Source: Bigelowiella natans CCMP2755
Taxonomy: Eukaryota; Cercozoa; Chlorarachniophyceae
Assembly: GCA_000320545.1 (NCBI GenBank)
Contig: ADNK01000005.1
Coordinates: 32,501 to 72,612 of the forward strand
Length of the DNA: 40,112 nucleotides
Direction of reading: 5' to 3'
The position numbers were made by a program, and so were the translations under genes. Positions 11,504-24,154 of this stretch are shown here, in pieces (position 1 is the first letter of the stretch; each line of letters starts with the position of its first letter). The notes under the pieces were generated by a model. That model searched no databases. It worked only from the letters and a program-made list of their open reading frames with translations, and had not been told where the DNA came from.

Positions 11504-13840
11504 AATGTAGATAAGAAATCCAACAACCATGTCGAAACTTCTGATTATTTTCTTGGTGGTCATCGTAAAAGACACATCAGACATTTGCACCGCACTGCTA
11601 GTGTAGTGGGGCCCGAAATCATCATTAAAGGTTTTAAATTGACATGAACCATGTACGCAAATGCGACACCTCTAGATCTGTGTGGAGTCATGAATAATGG
11701 TTCATCAATCTAGCAATGTCGCACATAACTAGCTCTAGAGCTGGCCGTTGATCATGTCCTAAGGTGTGCGTACTAATACGATTGCTTCACGTGCAAGCCG
11801 CGTCAGTGTGTCTAGCTGTGCATGCTGAATTGCTAGACTGCTCGATGGGAATCAATGATCAAGCTAGCTAGCTAGCTAGCTATAGGTGATCTCTAGACCA
11901 ACCAGTTTCGCAGCACTAGCTAGCTAGACTAGTAGAGCATATATATGAGCAGCTCGCCAGACTTTGGTTGGAAACGTTATCACAGACTCCTAGACTCTGC
12001 TAGCCTGCCTCGCTAGCTCGCCGCGATCAATCTGCTCTAGTACTAGTAGTCGGTCAGCGGTGGCTAGGGTGGTGCCATCTAGCCATGCTAGCGAATGCTA
12101 GCTAGCTAGCTAGATGCATGATGATGGATCGCTAATTATAAGATCCATCCAGCTGCTTAGCCTTGCTAGCTAGTCTTGTGTCGAGAGGTGGTCAGAACAA
12201 GCAGAGAAGAAGGCTAGAAGCTAGAGAAGGCTAGAAGGGGGTGAGGAAACAAGAGCGTGCTGAAATTGCACTTGAACCCACTACTAGCTAGCTAGCACTA
12301 CCCAGAGTTGACACAACTAGACAAGCTAGCAAGTCTGGAGGGAAGCGTGCACACAGTCTAGCAGTCTAGCAGTGTGCACACCACCTAGACCACGCTAGCA
12401 CGTGTAGACGTGCCAGCGTGCACGAGTGCCTGCTCCCCATCCAATGCTAGAATGCTAGAGTGCTTGGGTCATTGCTAGCTTGGAGACATGCTAGTATGTA
12501 GCCTGCTAGGCTAACTAGCTAGCCTGGAGGCAGGTGTGGTGCCAGTTCCACTGGTCCAGAGCTGCGCGGCACGCACCCGCACCAGCGCTAAAGCGCAGTT
12601 CCTCGCGTCAATCACGCACCAAAGCCACCACTACGTCCAGGCTAGCAGGGCCTGGCTAGCTGGCTAGCTCTAGAGCTGGGGGCGCATGTTGCACGGGGTG
12701 TTTCGCACGTTCAAGCGTGCAGGCCAAAGCGTGCAACAATTCGACTCGAAATTCGGTCTCATCAGTGTGAAGGAAGTCCGATCCGCGATGATTTTTGCAA
12801 CAACGAGCATGCCAGCATGGCTAGATGGGCACGGCTGGCAATCACTGCAGTCACTGCATGGGCTAGCAGGTCTAGAAGCTGGAGAAGTGCCACTTGGCAA
12901 CAAGCACTTGCGCAAAACTCTTCGCTGTCAGGTTTTTGGCAACTCTGTGCACCACTTGCTAGCTTGTCACACGATGTCCAAATTGCGTGAGGTGAGACGC
13001 GAAAATGAACCCGTTGTGGACCAGGCTTCGCTTTCGTCCTTTGATTGACATTGTTTCGATCTTGGTTGACTGCTTGCAAGCAGTTTGCATGTTGAGAGCT
13101 GCTCTCATTCTGAGGAACAGACTTCACTTGCACGCCTTCATTGAGCTTCATCACCGCACAAGCTCACGGGACAAGAACTGAACAATGAACTTGATGATGC
13201 ATGGAAGAACAAGAACAAGAACAATGATGATGAACTACGTTTCCACAGCAATGAGAACAATGAGAACAATGATGAAAAACTGCACTTCCAAAGTGTGACA
13301 AGACACTTGCAATGTGCGAAATGCAGTGCCTCGAACTGGCTTCAGTGAGGACTGACTAGCAAACTAGCGGGGTTCATGCAAATTGGCACGAACTAAACAT
13401 TGAATGCATCACAACTAACAGCCAAATGACGACGACGCAAAGCATCCATCCTGAGCAGGAACTTCCTGACAGCCACGTCCACACGGAGATCAACTTCAGC
13501 AGGGACAACCATTTCCAAAATCACAAGACATGAAAACGATTCCCGCTTGCAACTCTGTGATTTATTAGAAATAATGGACAGTTTCTATGGGATGTTCCTG
13601 GTATAAAATGTGGTGGTTCAGTAAGAATCGAGTGTGCCGACGGCTGCTAGATGCGTCTTCGACATTACTTGGGTAAAATATAATCCTTAAAACTTCCAAA
13701 TCCTTAATTGAGGATTCCACAGGAAGCATCTCCTCAAAACCCTAAATGCTCCTCGCCGAGAGCAGCCCCCAGTTGCTATGCTGCTTCTTCGGAGCCAGCG
13801 ATAATCAATCTCCGCTCAGCAACATTATGTTCAACCGCCC
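11504..13840. other. Spacer with extreme CTAG/GCTAGC palindrome density
   Basis: 2.3 kb between SMC2 and the PPR-SMR gene, both on the plus strand. From 11641 to 12700 I count about 50 CTAG tetramers where about 4 would be expected by chance, including tandem (GCTA)n runs at 11863-11880, 12097-12114 and 12281-12297. The words GCATGC, TGCATG and CGTGCACG also recur. From 13195 to 13290 there are imperfect repeats of AAGAACAATGATGA type. The last 300 bp are ordinary and probably contain the PPR-SMR promoter. Overlapping chance reading frames near 12.7-13.1 kb on both strands are not supported as genes. Confidence 0.7.
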
Positions 13841-15820
13841 ATGACGAAATCACGGTACTTCGGGTTTACACTCTCCGGCTTGGTACCCATTGAGAGTGAC
13901 CCACAAGACTATTGGTGTAGGTGGAGAGACTATCGGCGCTCGATGGAGGGAAATAATTTTTTTTACGTTGACAGGTATCATCAGCAGCGGCGTCTGCTTT
14001 TCGCCCAAATCACCTCATTCATACTCTTCTTGCTTGCGGCTTCTTCTTCTAATGGAACAGTGTGGGCCAGGTATTCTCTCTTCACTTCAATGAAGTGCCG
14101 CATCGTCTTCAGTACCATTGCCATTATCTTCAATATCCTTTCTCCATCTTTATCGTTGTATTAAGGTTGAAGCCACGTCATAACGATCACCACCTAGTGG
14201 GAGACATGATCCTCCAAAATCTAGCTGCAAAGCGCCAGGCTGCGCGTGCACAGATGATGAGGAACAAGAAGAAGGCGAGGGAGTGGGGAACGGATAATCC
14301 TTTAACGACTAAAAAAGGAGTGGGGAAGAATTCGTCTTGCGGAGGAGGAGCTGATGAGTGTCGCACGGTGGTGGAATTTGAAATGGAAGACGACCGTCGT
14401 GAGAGGATGAGGACCATACTTAGGCAAATGCGTAGCGCACCGTTTGTTCCAACCATTGGGGACGTAGAGGAGTAAGTAGATAAGGGGGGGTGAGGAAGGG
14501 GAAATACATACGAATCTATAGACAAAAAGAAATACAATATTCAATCATCTTGTTCTCACCCTCTCTATTCTCCTCCCTTTCTCTTGGCTCGATGTATTGA
14601 TGCGATAAATCATAGGCTTCTTTCCTACCTGCTGGGCTCCAAACAGATGAGGACTGCCATGCGATGTATTGCCTACCAACTTTCCTATTTTCGTGCCAAT
14701 TTTCGACGAACCAATACGACGCGGTCAGCCCCCGTGTCAACGCGTCATTCCTTGCTCCTATTCTGCTTAAACCATCTTTATTCGTAGGCATTCGGGACAT
14801 CGTACACGTTAATCTCCTGCACGTACATGGGATCACTCCAGACTGGACACAGATGATTGAACCTAGGTTGTTGCCTTCTTCGTCATTATCGTGTATTGTT
14901 GTTGCAGTAGGCGTCTGAAGGAGAACTTTGCTTGAGCGTATCGTGTATATGTGGTGGATGACGGCATGTATGGTACAATAAGAGTATGTAACATGCTCTT
15001 CCCTAATCCCGTCCCTCCCCCCTCAGTTTGGGCCGCTTGATGATCGATATATGTGCTAGGACAGGAGATCTTCATACAGGGTAACTACTTGTGTCGGCTT
15101 GCTTTCAACAATGGCTAATTACTCATTGAACTAATTTCTCTCTCTACTGACCCTCCTTTCCATGCTCATCTAAAATACATAAGTGGGAGAAATATAGTCA
15201 TGCAGCCTAAAGATAACATCATATTGGTGCCCTTCCTTCTCTACCCACTGCCCCTTCTTAGTCTAGCAATCCAATGCATCGCCGCGGCGCAGAAGGTCGG
15301 TATATAGTCTTCGGCTTCTTTCTACCTTATCCTTCTACTGCTGCTTCCTATGTTCTCACAATGCGTCGGTCGGTAGATCGGACCAAGCCAGGCGTTCTTC
15401 GAGGCGCTTGTTCGCTTTCACTCGAAATTCTACCGCCTCCACCATGTCCGTACCACAAAATATGAGATAAAAATAAATCAAGTCTGCTGCACTGTTTGAT
15501 AATGCTTGTAGGCAATGTGTTCGTAGTTGTGTTCTTTGTCTATAATTTTTTAATCGGTGAATCTTATTTCTTTTTCCTTTTGAGATAGGTTCGACTAAAT
15601 ACCATTATTGCCGCCCCTTCCCTTCCTCCTTCTCCCATATATATGTTCTCTAGGCGTTATCTCTTCTGACAAGGATGAGGCAGTATGGTTTTAGGCCCTC
15701 CAAGGCGCTCTCTGCGTATGTGCTGACCCGGTAAAGACTAACCCGAAGGCTCTGTTTTACTATATCTAATAAAAGAAAGGGATAGAGAGAGGGGAGGAGA
15801 GGGGGGGGCTTTAAACTCAC

Positions 15821-15863
<43 letters not shown>

Positions 15864-16258
15864 TCTCTCTCTCGCTATCTTCATCGGAAGACGCAAACAC
15901 ATAATGAGGGAAAGAGGATTCTTATTTCTTCGTATTTCTAAACTTTTGTATCTACCTTTCCCAATTTCTTCCCCACTCCTAGTTGTGCTCAGTCAGCAGA
16001 GAGGGCATGCATGCGAGTCTCTCATAGTTTTCCTTCCAAATCGGGAGCAAGCGATGGCAACGAAAAGACGGGAGGGGAGAGCGTTGGGACGTACTGCGAT
16101 GGCGAAAGCGCTAGCGCTTGTGTAGGGGTCAATACCAAGTACTTCTCCACATTGAACGCTGACACTCTGCAAGCTGTCAAGCAGCTTTTCATCAATCGGT
16201 GCGGTATCAAAAGGGGGTAGGGGTAGAGGGGGGGGGGGGGGGGTGATATTAGTATGTA

Positions 16259-16292
<34 letters not shown>

Positions 16293-16730
16293 TCCCTTCT
16301 GCCCAATCATGCAATCTCATATATCACACATATTGCCATCTGCAACTGCTACTCAACTGCTGCTGCTTCTGCGTTTCGTTCTAAACAGTCAGTGCAAGAA
16401 GCTCGAGGAAGCAACTGCCGTCAGAAACGTACTTTCCAACATAATCTTGCTGACTTTGAAAGCCCCGCATATAATCGTCGTCGTCGTCGTCGTGATGCAA
16501 TGCCTACGATATCTTGCAGACGATTTTACCACAGTTTCTACGTGAGCTGACTGTGGCACCACCTAAGCCTGCTGGGCCCTTGGAGTACGTCTCTTCCCCT
16601 GATACACCTAACAACGAGAGAAGATCTGCCAGATCATCCTGCAACGATGAGAAGGATCAGGAACAGAAGACAACAGCAAATGATATGGTAAAGGCCAAAA
16701 GCTCATAATAAGCGCTCTGGATCTCTCTTG

Positions 16731-16771
<41 letters not shown>

Positions 16772-17015
16772 GATGTGTGGATTCATGTGGATTTGTCAAT
16801 AGTCTCAGGTCCTGTGCGCTGCATTGAGGCTTTACATCTTGTCGGGTAGCAACAGCAGTGATAGCGTAGTTGTCATAGTAGCTTGCAAGTAAGGGAGGGG
16901 TATCTCCTTACTTTTCATATAATAAGATGGTAATGGCGACGATTATCATATTCGTAGCAACAAATCACTGGGAGAGAGAAAAGGGACATAGCGTGGAACA
17001 ACATACTTCATTTCT

Positions 17016-17057
<42 letters not shown>

Positions 17058-17303
17058 AACTGCTGCTGTGCTGTTCCTGCTACTACTACAACACTACTAC
17101 TACTGCTACTACTACAAGTACTAATCATCATATCATCATATCATCATCATCATCATCATCACCACACTAAATCGATTACTATAACAACTACAAGACGAGC
17201 GACGGGAGGCAGAGGGCATCTACCGGCACTCCAAATCAAGGTTTTAGTGTATATACGTGTCCTGAATATAGGAGGACGTACGTATATCATAACAAACAAC
17301 ACA

Positions 17304-17347
<44 letters not shown>

Positions 17348-18666
17348 CCATTTCTTCCCTGTTATCTTCAAAATTTCCGTAAACAGAACGAACCTGAGCA
17401 TAGCGCAGCTCGCAAGAGTACTCCATGCCTACGCTATATCAAGAAGGTAATGGTAGATGGGGGTAGGGTCGTCAGATATTCATAGTGCAGCTGCACTTTT
17501 TGGTCAGCTTACACGTTGAGTTTATTCTTCTTTTTCCCTATTTCACAAGTAATTACTGTGCTGCTGCTGCAACTACAGAACAGTATATAAACTTTCCCAT
17601 TCATCCATATCTCATGCCGACGCACATCTATTTAGCGTGCCTTCTATCGCAGCCTTTGTCGCGCCAAAACTGCCATTGCTGCTGCTGCTGTTGATTCTGC
17701 TGCTGCTGCTATGAAACCTAGGATGGAGCTCGAGGCAGATCCAAGCTCATTGTTCTTGAATGGCGACTCATTGGAGTTTGCAGAGACGCTGTTTCAGCAT
17801 GCGAATAATCTCACGCTCCCCCCCGCTGCCTGTCAGCCCGGTGGGACAACAATGGCGAGGGGAGCAGCAACAGAAGCTGGGGATGATCCCATAGTGATCA
17901 TCCCTTACAAGTCGCGCTTAGAAGAGGTAATGCCATATAGAGAGGGGGAAGGGTGCAGTCAGTATTCGCACGATAATGATTTCTGCTACTGTACTCTTAA
18001 ATGAGGTATTATTAATATAACTATTTCTCTCTTGTTGTCTATGTTCCCCACAACCCATTGGTAGGAGGAAGAGAAGAACGGGATAGGAGAGGAAGATGGA
18101 CTCGCTAGTAACGATGGCTATGGAAAAGAAAAATTCGTAGAAGAGTTTAAGAAGGAAGTGAAGGAGGATGAGAAGGCTCGAGAGCAAGATGTGTGGGGAA
18201 AGCTCTCCAATAAAGAGAGGTGGCCACGAGTCGAAATGATACTCTCGCACGTTTGCCTTCTCTTTTGTTGTTGTTCTTGTTGTTTGATTGGCGAAGTGAG
18301 AACCATTTTCCATTGGATTTTTGCTGGTCTTGGTTATTGATGATGATGATGATGATGACGACGATGACGATGACGGCTGGATAGCAGCTACTACTCACAT
18401 TCCTACCGTATAATCGTATCCTTGTTGTTTGACCACACATCATCACCGTTGGCACTAAAAGCTTCACATTGGTTGATCTGGTTTTCTTTTCTCGTTATTG
18501 TTATTGTTGTTGTTATTATTATTGTGTTGTTATTGTCAAAAAAGACGTCGCCATCTGTGGGCTGCAGCATCCTATGCCGAAATCAAGATTCAGTCGGTCA
18601 GTGACATGTGAAAAGTGGAGAAAGAGGAGGAGGAGGAGGAGGAGAAAACGCAATCACACACACACG

Positions 18667-18714
<48 letters not shown>

Positions 18715-18741
18715 CGAAATATTTGTGTGTGGAAGTATATG

Positions 18742-18781
<40 letters not shown>

Positions 18782-18841
18782 TGTACGCATTATTTATTGC
18801 TGTTTTACCGTTTTATTATTCGATGAATCACTTGTACCAAA

Positions 18842-18877
<36 letters not shown>

Positions 18878-19238
18878 CAATAGGGCGACATGGATGCAGC
18901 AATGTCTGTCGCACGGATGTATCCAAATAGCAAATGGCTTTATGGAAGTACTCCTTGAATCATCATAGCCAACAATACAACGTTCATATACATGAGTGCA
19001 CACAACGAAAATAGCTCAATGAGATGTGTGGAGGAGCCACGTGCGAGTATGATTTTGGTGGGCACATGGTATGTGGTAGGAATTATGGCTATTTTGGCGA
19101 ATTTAGCTCTCCGCATAAGCAAGGCGTCGGTAGTGTATGTAGCAGCACGTATTCCACAAATGAAATTCATTGTCTTCAGTTTCCTGCAAGGACAGGGCAA
19201 TAAATGCATAGAATACATGTTTTCTAAAGATGTACATC

Positions 19239-19283
<45 letters not shown>

Positions 19284-19763
19284 CCCCCACCCCCTTATAT
19301 AACATATATAAAGCATATTATTTCCTGCAAACGCACGCACGTGGGTTTTATCTTCCCTTATCTTTGCTCCAACCACGTATGTACCAGGCCGAGGAATCGC
19401 TTAGACTTGAAGGGGAAGGGGGGGTTGGGGAGGAGAAGCTCCTCCGTACTTCGGCTATTAACAAAAATTGTAATAAAAGCGAAAATAGAGCATGCGACGG
19501 TGATATCCTGCAGCAGCAGGCAAGTAACGACACGACGAAGGAGCAGCAAGAAGTGGAGAACATGGCAGCTCTATTTGATGATAAGGAGGAGGATGCAGAT
19601 CTACAGCAGCATCTACACGAAGAGGGAAGAGGGGATGATGGCGATGTACAGCCTCCATGGAGATCAAAGGGGACAATGCATCATATCCGTGATACTATGC
19701 GACAGCTATGGGGTCTTATGCTCTCCAGGTTGTTTGTGAAGTCCTCCTAAAACTATCTCTTCC

Positions 19764-19802
<39 letters not shown>

Positions 19803-20237
19803 TGTGCGTGTCATGTTTTTTAGGTAGTAGTGGGGAGATGGAAATGTATGTGATTCTTCCTCCTCACAACGTTAATTGTTACTGATTTCATCTTCTCAGA
19901 AAGCTACCTCCTACACCATCAGTCCACGCCTCCTCCTTGATCGTACAAGGTGCTGATGATGGCGATAACGATAATATACAGTACGTGTATGCATGTACGC
20001 TATTTGACACACACAACATGAATCATTCCTGGCAGGAGTGAATGGGGAAGTCGATAAAGCGCTGCGGATTGAGCGTTTGATGACTGAGAAGGGTACAGTT
20101 CTCTCTTTCAGTTCCTTGAATGAATGAATCCGAATGCGGATGAGGCGAGAGATACTATATCGCGAGACTAACGACGACAGAGAGGAGGAGGGGGAAGCTG
20201 CGATAAATGAACTCTGTCATTATGAGATGGAAGATCA

Positions 20238-20270
<33 letters not shown>

Positions 20271-21764
20271 TATTGCTTGTGAAGTGTGGACAGAACGATG
20301 ATGATAAAGAGATAAACAAAAAAGAAGACTGATGTAATCTAACCTTCTCGATAAATAAGGAGAAATAGCAGTGAATTAGCACTCCTCCGTCCTCTCCTTC
20401 CTCCTCCTCATCCCCGTCCTCCAATCCCCATTACCATCCATCATCATCATCATTATCATTATCATCGTACGCAATACATTCCTTCTCACTTTAGGGCACT
20501 GGCCACCTAGTCATATGGCAGAGGACATGTTCAAAGTGCTATGGAGGTCAGTGTTGTAGAGAGATCATAATGGGGGTACCACACCACAGTCAGAAGCTGC
20601 TTTCAATAGATCGGAGAGTCGGAGAAGAGTGAGCTGCTGAGCTGCCTACCATCATGACCAACTTATCATCATTTTAGAAGGAAGATGGATGACTACTACT
20701 ATCATTATACAATTGATATCCTTCAGCAACAAACTATAAGAGAGATAATTACTACACCTTTGACAACACCAAGCACTGAATCATCGATGTGCTTCTTCTT
20801 CTTGCAGATGTCGTCGGGATAAGTTCTTACGCGACATAACTGATGTAAGCAACAGCAGTAATAGCAGTAGTTACAGCAGTTTCTTCATGCACAACCAACG
20901 TAGACATATCCTCCACACACTCACAAGATCTTCATATATATTAACGTCTGCTGTTCGTCATTTATGCCGCCTTTCATGTAACAGAGAAATACGCTAGGAA
21001 AGGCGCCACTCGAGAAAACTGAAGAGACGTTCGGTGAGCTGATAAAGCGACGTGGCTCGATGAACTACATGGATACCTTGTGGTGGTTGGAACGTCTAAA
21101 GGACCAAGGGTTTGTTGTCGTGATTGCTGTGCCTTGTTCTTGTTTCTTGAGGATGATGACGATGATGATGATAATGACGATGATGATAATGATTTCCTTG
21201 ACTGCTTCCTTTAGAATTTTGGTGTTGTTACTTGTTGGGCGCGAGGTGATGCGTTCTTGCGTGTGTGTGTGTGTGTGTGTGTGCGTGCGTTTATATTTCT
21301 TTCTTAACATCCTGTCATCCTTCTCCACTCAGGATAAAGCCTGGGCTCGCTACGTACAGGGTGGTTCTTGGTAGTTTTGCGCACGCAAACTGCGTTCTCC
21401 TCCTCCTCCTCCTCCTCCTCCTCCTTTGTTTCTATCCCTCACTTGTTTCCTACCTATTGACGACTTTATTGCCCCATTGATTGTACACATGCTATCACCA
21501 TCCAATACCACAGAACGACTATCACACGCGGACAATCTAAATAGAAAGGCAGCTTACAAGGTGTGAAGAAAAGCCCTGAGAGGGGGATAACCGTTGATGA
21601 TGATGATGATGAGAAGAATGCACTACTACTAATGCTACTATTAACACTGTTACCGTTGCTGTATGCGTCTTATCTTTGCTTTGTGGTGTTTTTCGGACTG
21701 GCGACTGCTCTCCGCGCTCGCATCCATCGGCAAGGCTGTCGAGATACTCACGGAGATGAAAACG

Positions 21765-21820
<56 letters not shown>

Positions 21821-21835
21821 TGTGTGTGGTGGAGC

Positions 21836-21876
<41 letters not shown>

Positions 21877-22083
21877 CTATTTGATCTGGACTGGTGAGAA
21901 TAATAATATGCACATGTACATATACCCGTTGTTCATTCATCAGATGTGTTCTGTGCCATTATTACTATTATCATTTCTGGAGTATTGAAGCTTATTTGCT
22001 CCTTTCTTTTCCTCCATTTCAGGCTGCCTGGGATAGAACCAGACAACGAATGTTTCTTCCAGGTAGATAGATACTGATACATT

Positions 22084-22125
<42 letters not shown>

Positions 22126-22980
22126 GGGGGGATTTAAATAGGAATCAATGCTGAAAGTAATACGATTGCGAGTTGTGAGAAACGGCCTTGACGTCATCAG
22201 CGCCACTGACGAATGGTTTTCTCTTTCCTTTTTTAACAGCTATACATTTCCTAAGTTCAGCATGCTCCATGCAATCTAACGACGTAGGTGATTCGGTGTT
22301 TCTGCGTGTTGGGACATCCACTGGAGACGCTTGAGATCACGCAAACGCTAAGACAACTTGGAATGAGGGTGTGTGCAAGATGATGAAAACGGACCGTGAG
22401 AATGATGATGATGATGATGATGATTTTGATGGTGATGATGGTGGAGAGAGCTGCCATGTTCAAGTGTATTGAAGAAGGAATGATAGGCTATACGTTCGGA
22501 TGATGAAGGGATGGTTATCCAATGCTTCTGAGCATCCATCTTTCCCAAAAACGATGTTCCACAACACACTCGCACACACACTAATGTATGTGAGAGAAGA
22601 TGATTTATTGTAACTGTTCGCAGTCGAGCTCAGAAATGGAGGAGTTTATGCACTTTGCCCAGTAGTCTTCTAAACATCCCATAGCCTCTCCCTCCCACTC
22701 TTACCATTGCCTCCTTTCTCTCTTCTCGCCTTTCCTTTGTATGTAATATTGTTTGCCGCCCTTCTTTCGTGGCTGTTTTCTGCAGTTACACGCTGGGCTT
22801 TGAGGGATGTTTGCATTTCTTCTTCCTCCTCCTCCTCCTCCTCCTCCTCCTCCTCTTTCTCTTTCTCTTTCTCTCATCTGCTAGTATGCTACTACTCTAC
22901 AACTAAAAGTATATTCTTGTTAACAACATAGTACTATAATGAGCAATGAGCGGCTACTATTACTACTACTACTACAACTT

Positions 22981-23016
<36 letters not shown>

Positions 23017-23169
23017 GTATAGGCTTCGGTTGGATCGATTCAAGAAGGGAGAGATTGATTTGCACATGTTTCGCTACCCAGCAAGGACAAGGGTAGAAGC
23101 ATCATCAGTAAAGATGACGAATCGTCATCTCCGATTTGTGGATTGTGATGTCGTTTATGCAATTCATTA

Positions 23170-23205
<36 letters not shown>

Positions 23206-24085
23206 CATGATTACTATTTGTGAAAATATTTGTTTTCTGTTGATTCTTTGAAGGTGATGAGCCCGCTCCTGTGCGTTCGTCATGTTGCAACCTTTCTAGA
23301 GCACTATTGGCAAAGGTTATAGCTCCAGCCCTTGCAATACGCATCAAAAATCGAGATATTTTAAAAAATCCATAAGTGATTGCTACCATGCATTAATGAT
23401 CGCCTTTTCGCTTCCCGAAGATGATAGCGACTGCTTATTTTGAGATCTTCCTTCGTTACGGTATGCTATTTTTTGTGAATCCAAAGCGTGGATGAGCAAG
23501 GGGATGACGCAGTGCCAACAAGCGGGCTAATTCTGATCACCGGAGTAGGACGCCACAGGTATCATGATATGGAGAATCTAGACAGATTCTGATGAGGTTG
23601 ATGACGAGTAATGATAATATGTGCTAGGAGTAGAGTATGTATTGATGATGATGCTGTAAGGATGTTCTCATTAGTATAAGGAACATCACTACTGCCGATT
23701 GAAGTGGGTGCTGCTGTAACGTTAAGAATTGACTTATAATTGTTGCTGGTGGTGGGTGATTGTTTGAAATCCATTAAGCAGCTCGTATTATACAGGACAG
23801 CTCTTCGATTGATATTTATATTGTTGCTTTGCACATCACAGTTTCTATTCGCCGGGAGTGAATCGGGAACTCGTGGAAGTTACATTGGTAGCAATTCGTG
23901 TGAATAGTTTGAGTCGCATACTACGACTAATATCTTCTTCGCCATGTCATATAAATGCTTAGCGCTAGCACAACTCCCATCATGATAATCGCCACCCTAT
24001 CATCGGTGTCCAAATTATCATGCACAAATTATTGTCACAAACTAAAATTCTTTTGATACCGATAACGTTACACGTCTCCCCCCCC

Positions 24086-24154
<69 letters not shown>

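Noticed and set aside
11641-12700. CTAG-rich block as a CRISPR-like or satellite array.
   Set aside because: No constant repeat length or spacer pattern; the palindromes are irregularly scattered words rather than tandem units.
12686-13154. Overlapping reading frames of 120-130 codons on both strands inside the CTAG spacer.
   Set aside because: They overlap each other, match no family I know, and sit in GC-richer repetitive sequence where long open frames arise by chance.
18969-19075. Alternative exon after PPR-SMR exon 17.
   Set aside because: It would imply a 21-bp intron. The acceptor at 19079 gives a 132-bp intron and better PPR helices in the same phase.
21696-21734. Helix-like reading DWRLLSALASIGK just before PPR-SMR exon 27, in phase with it.
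   Set aside because: It would need a CG acceptor. The AG at 21733-21734 is canonical and gives a normal-length PPR repeat with the exon before.
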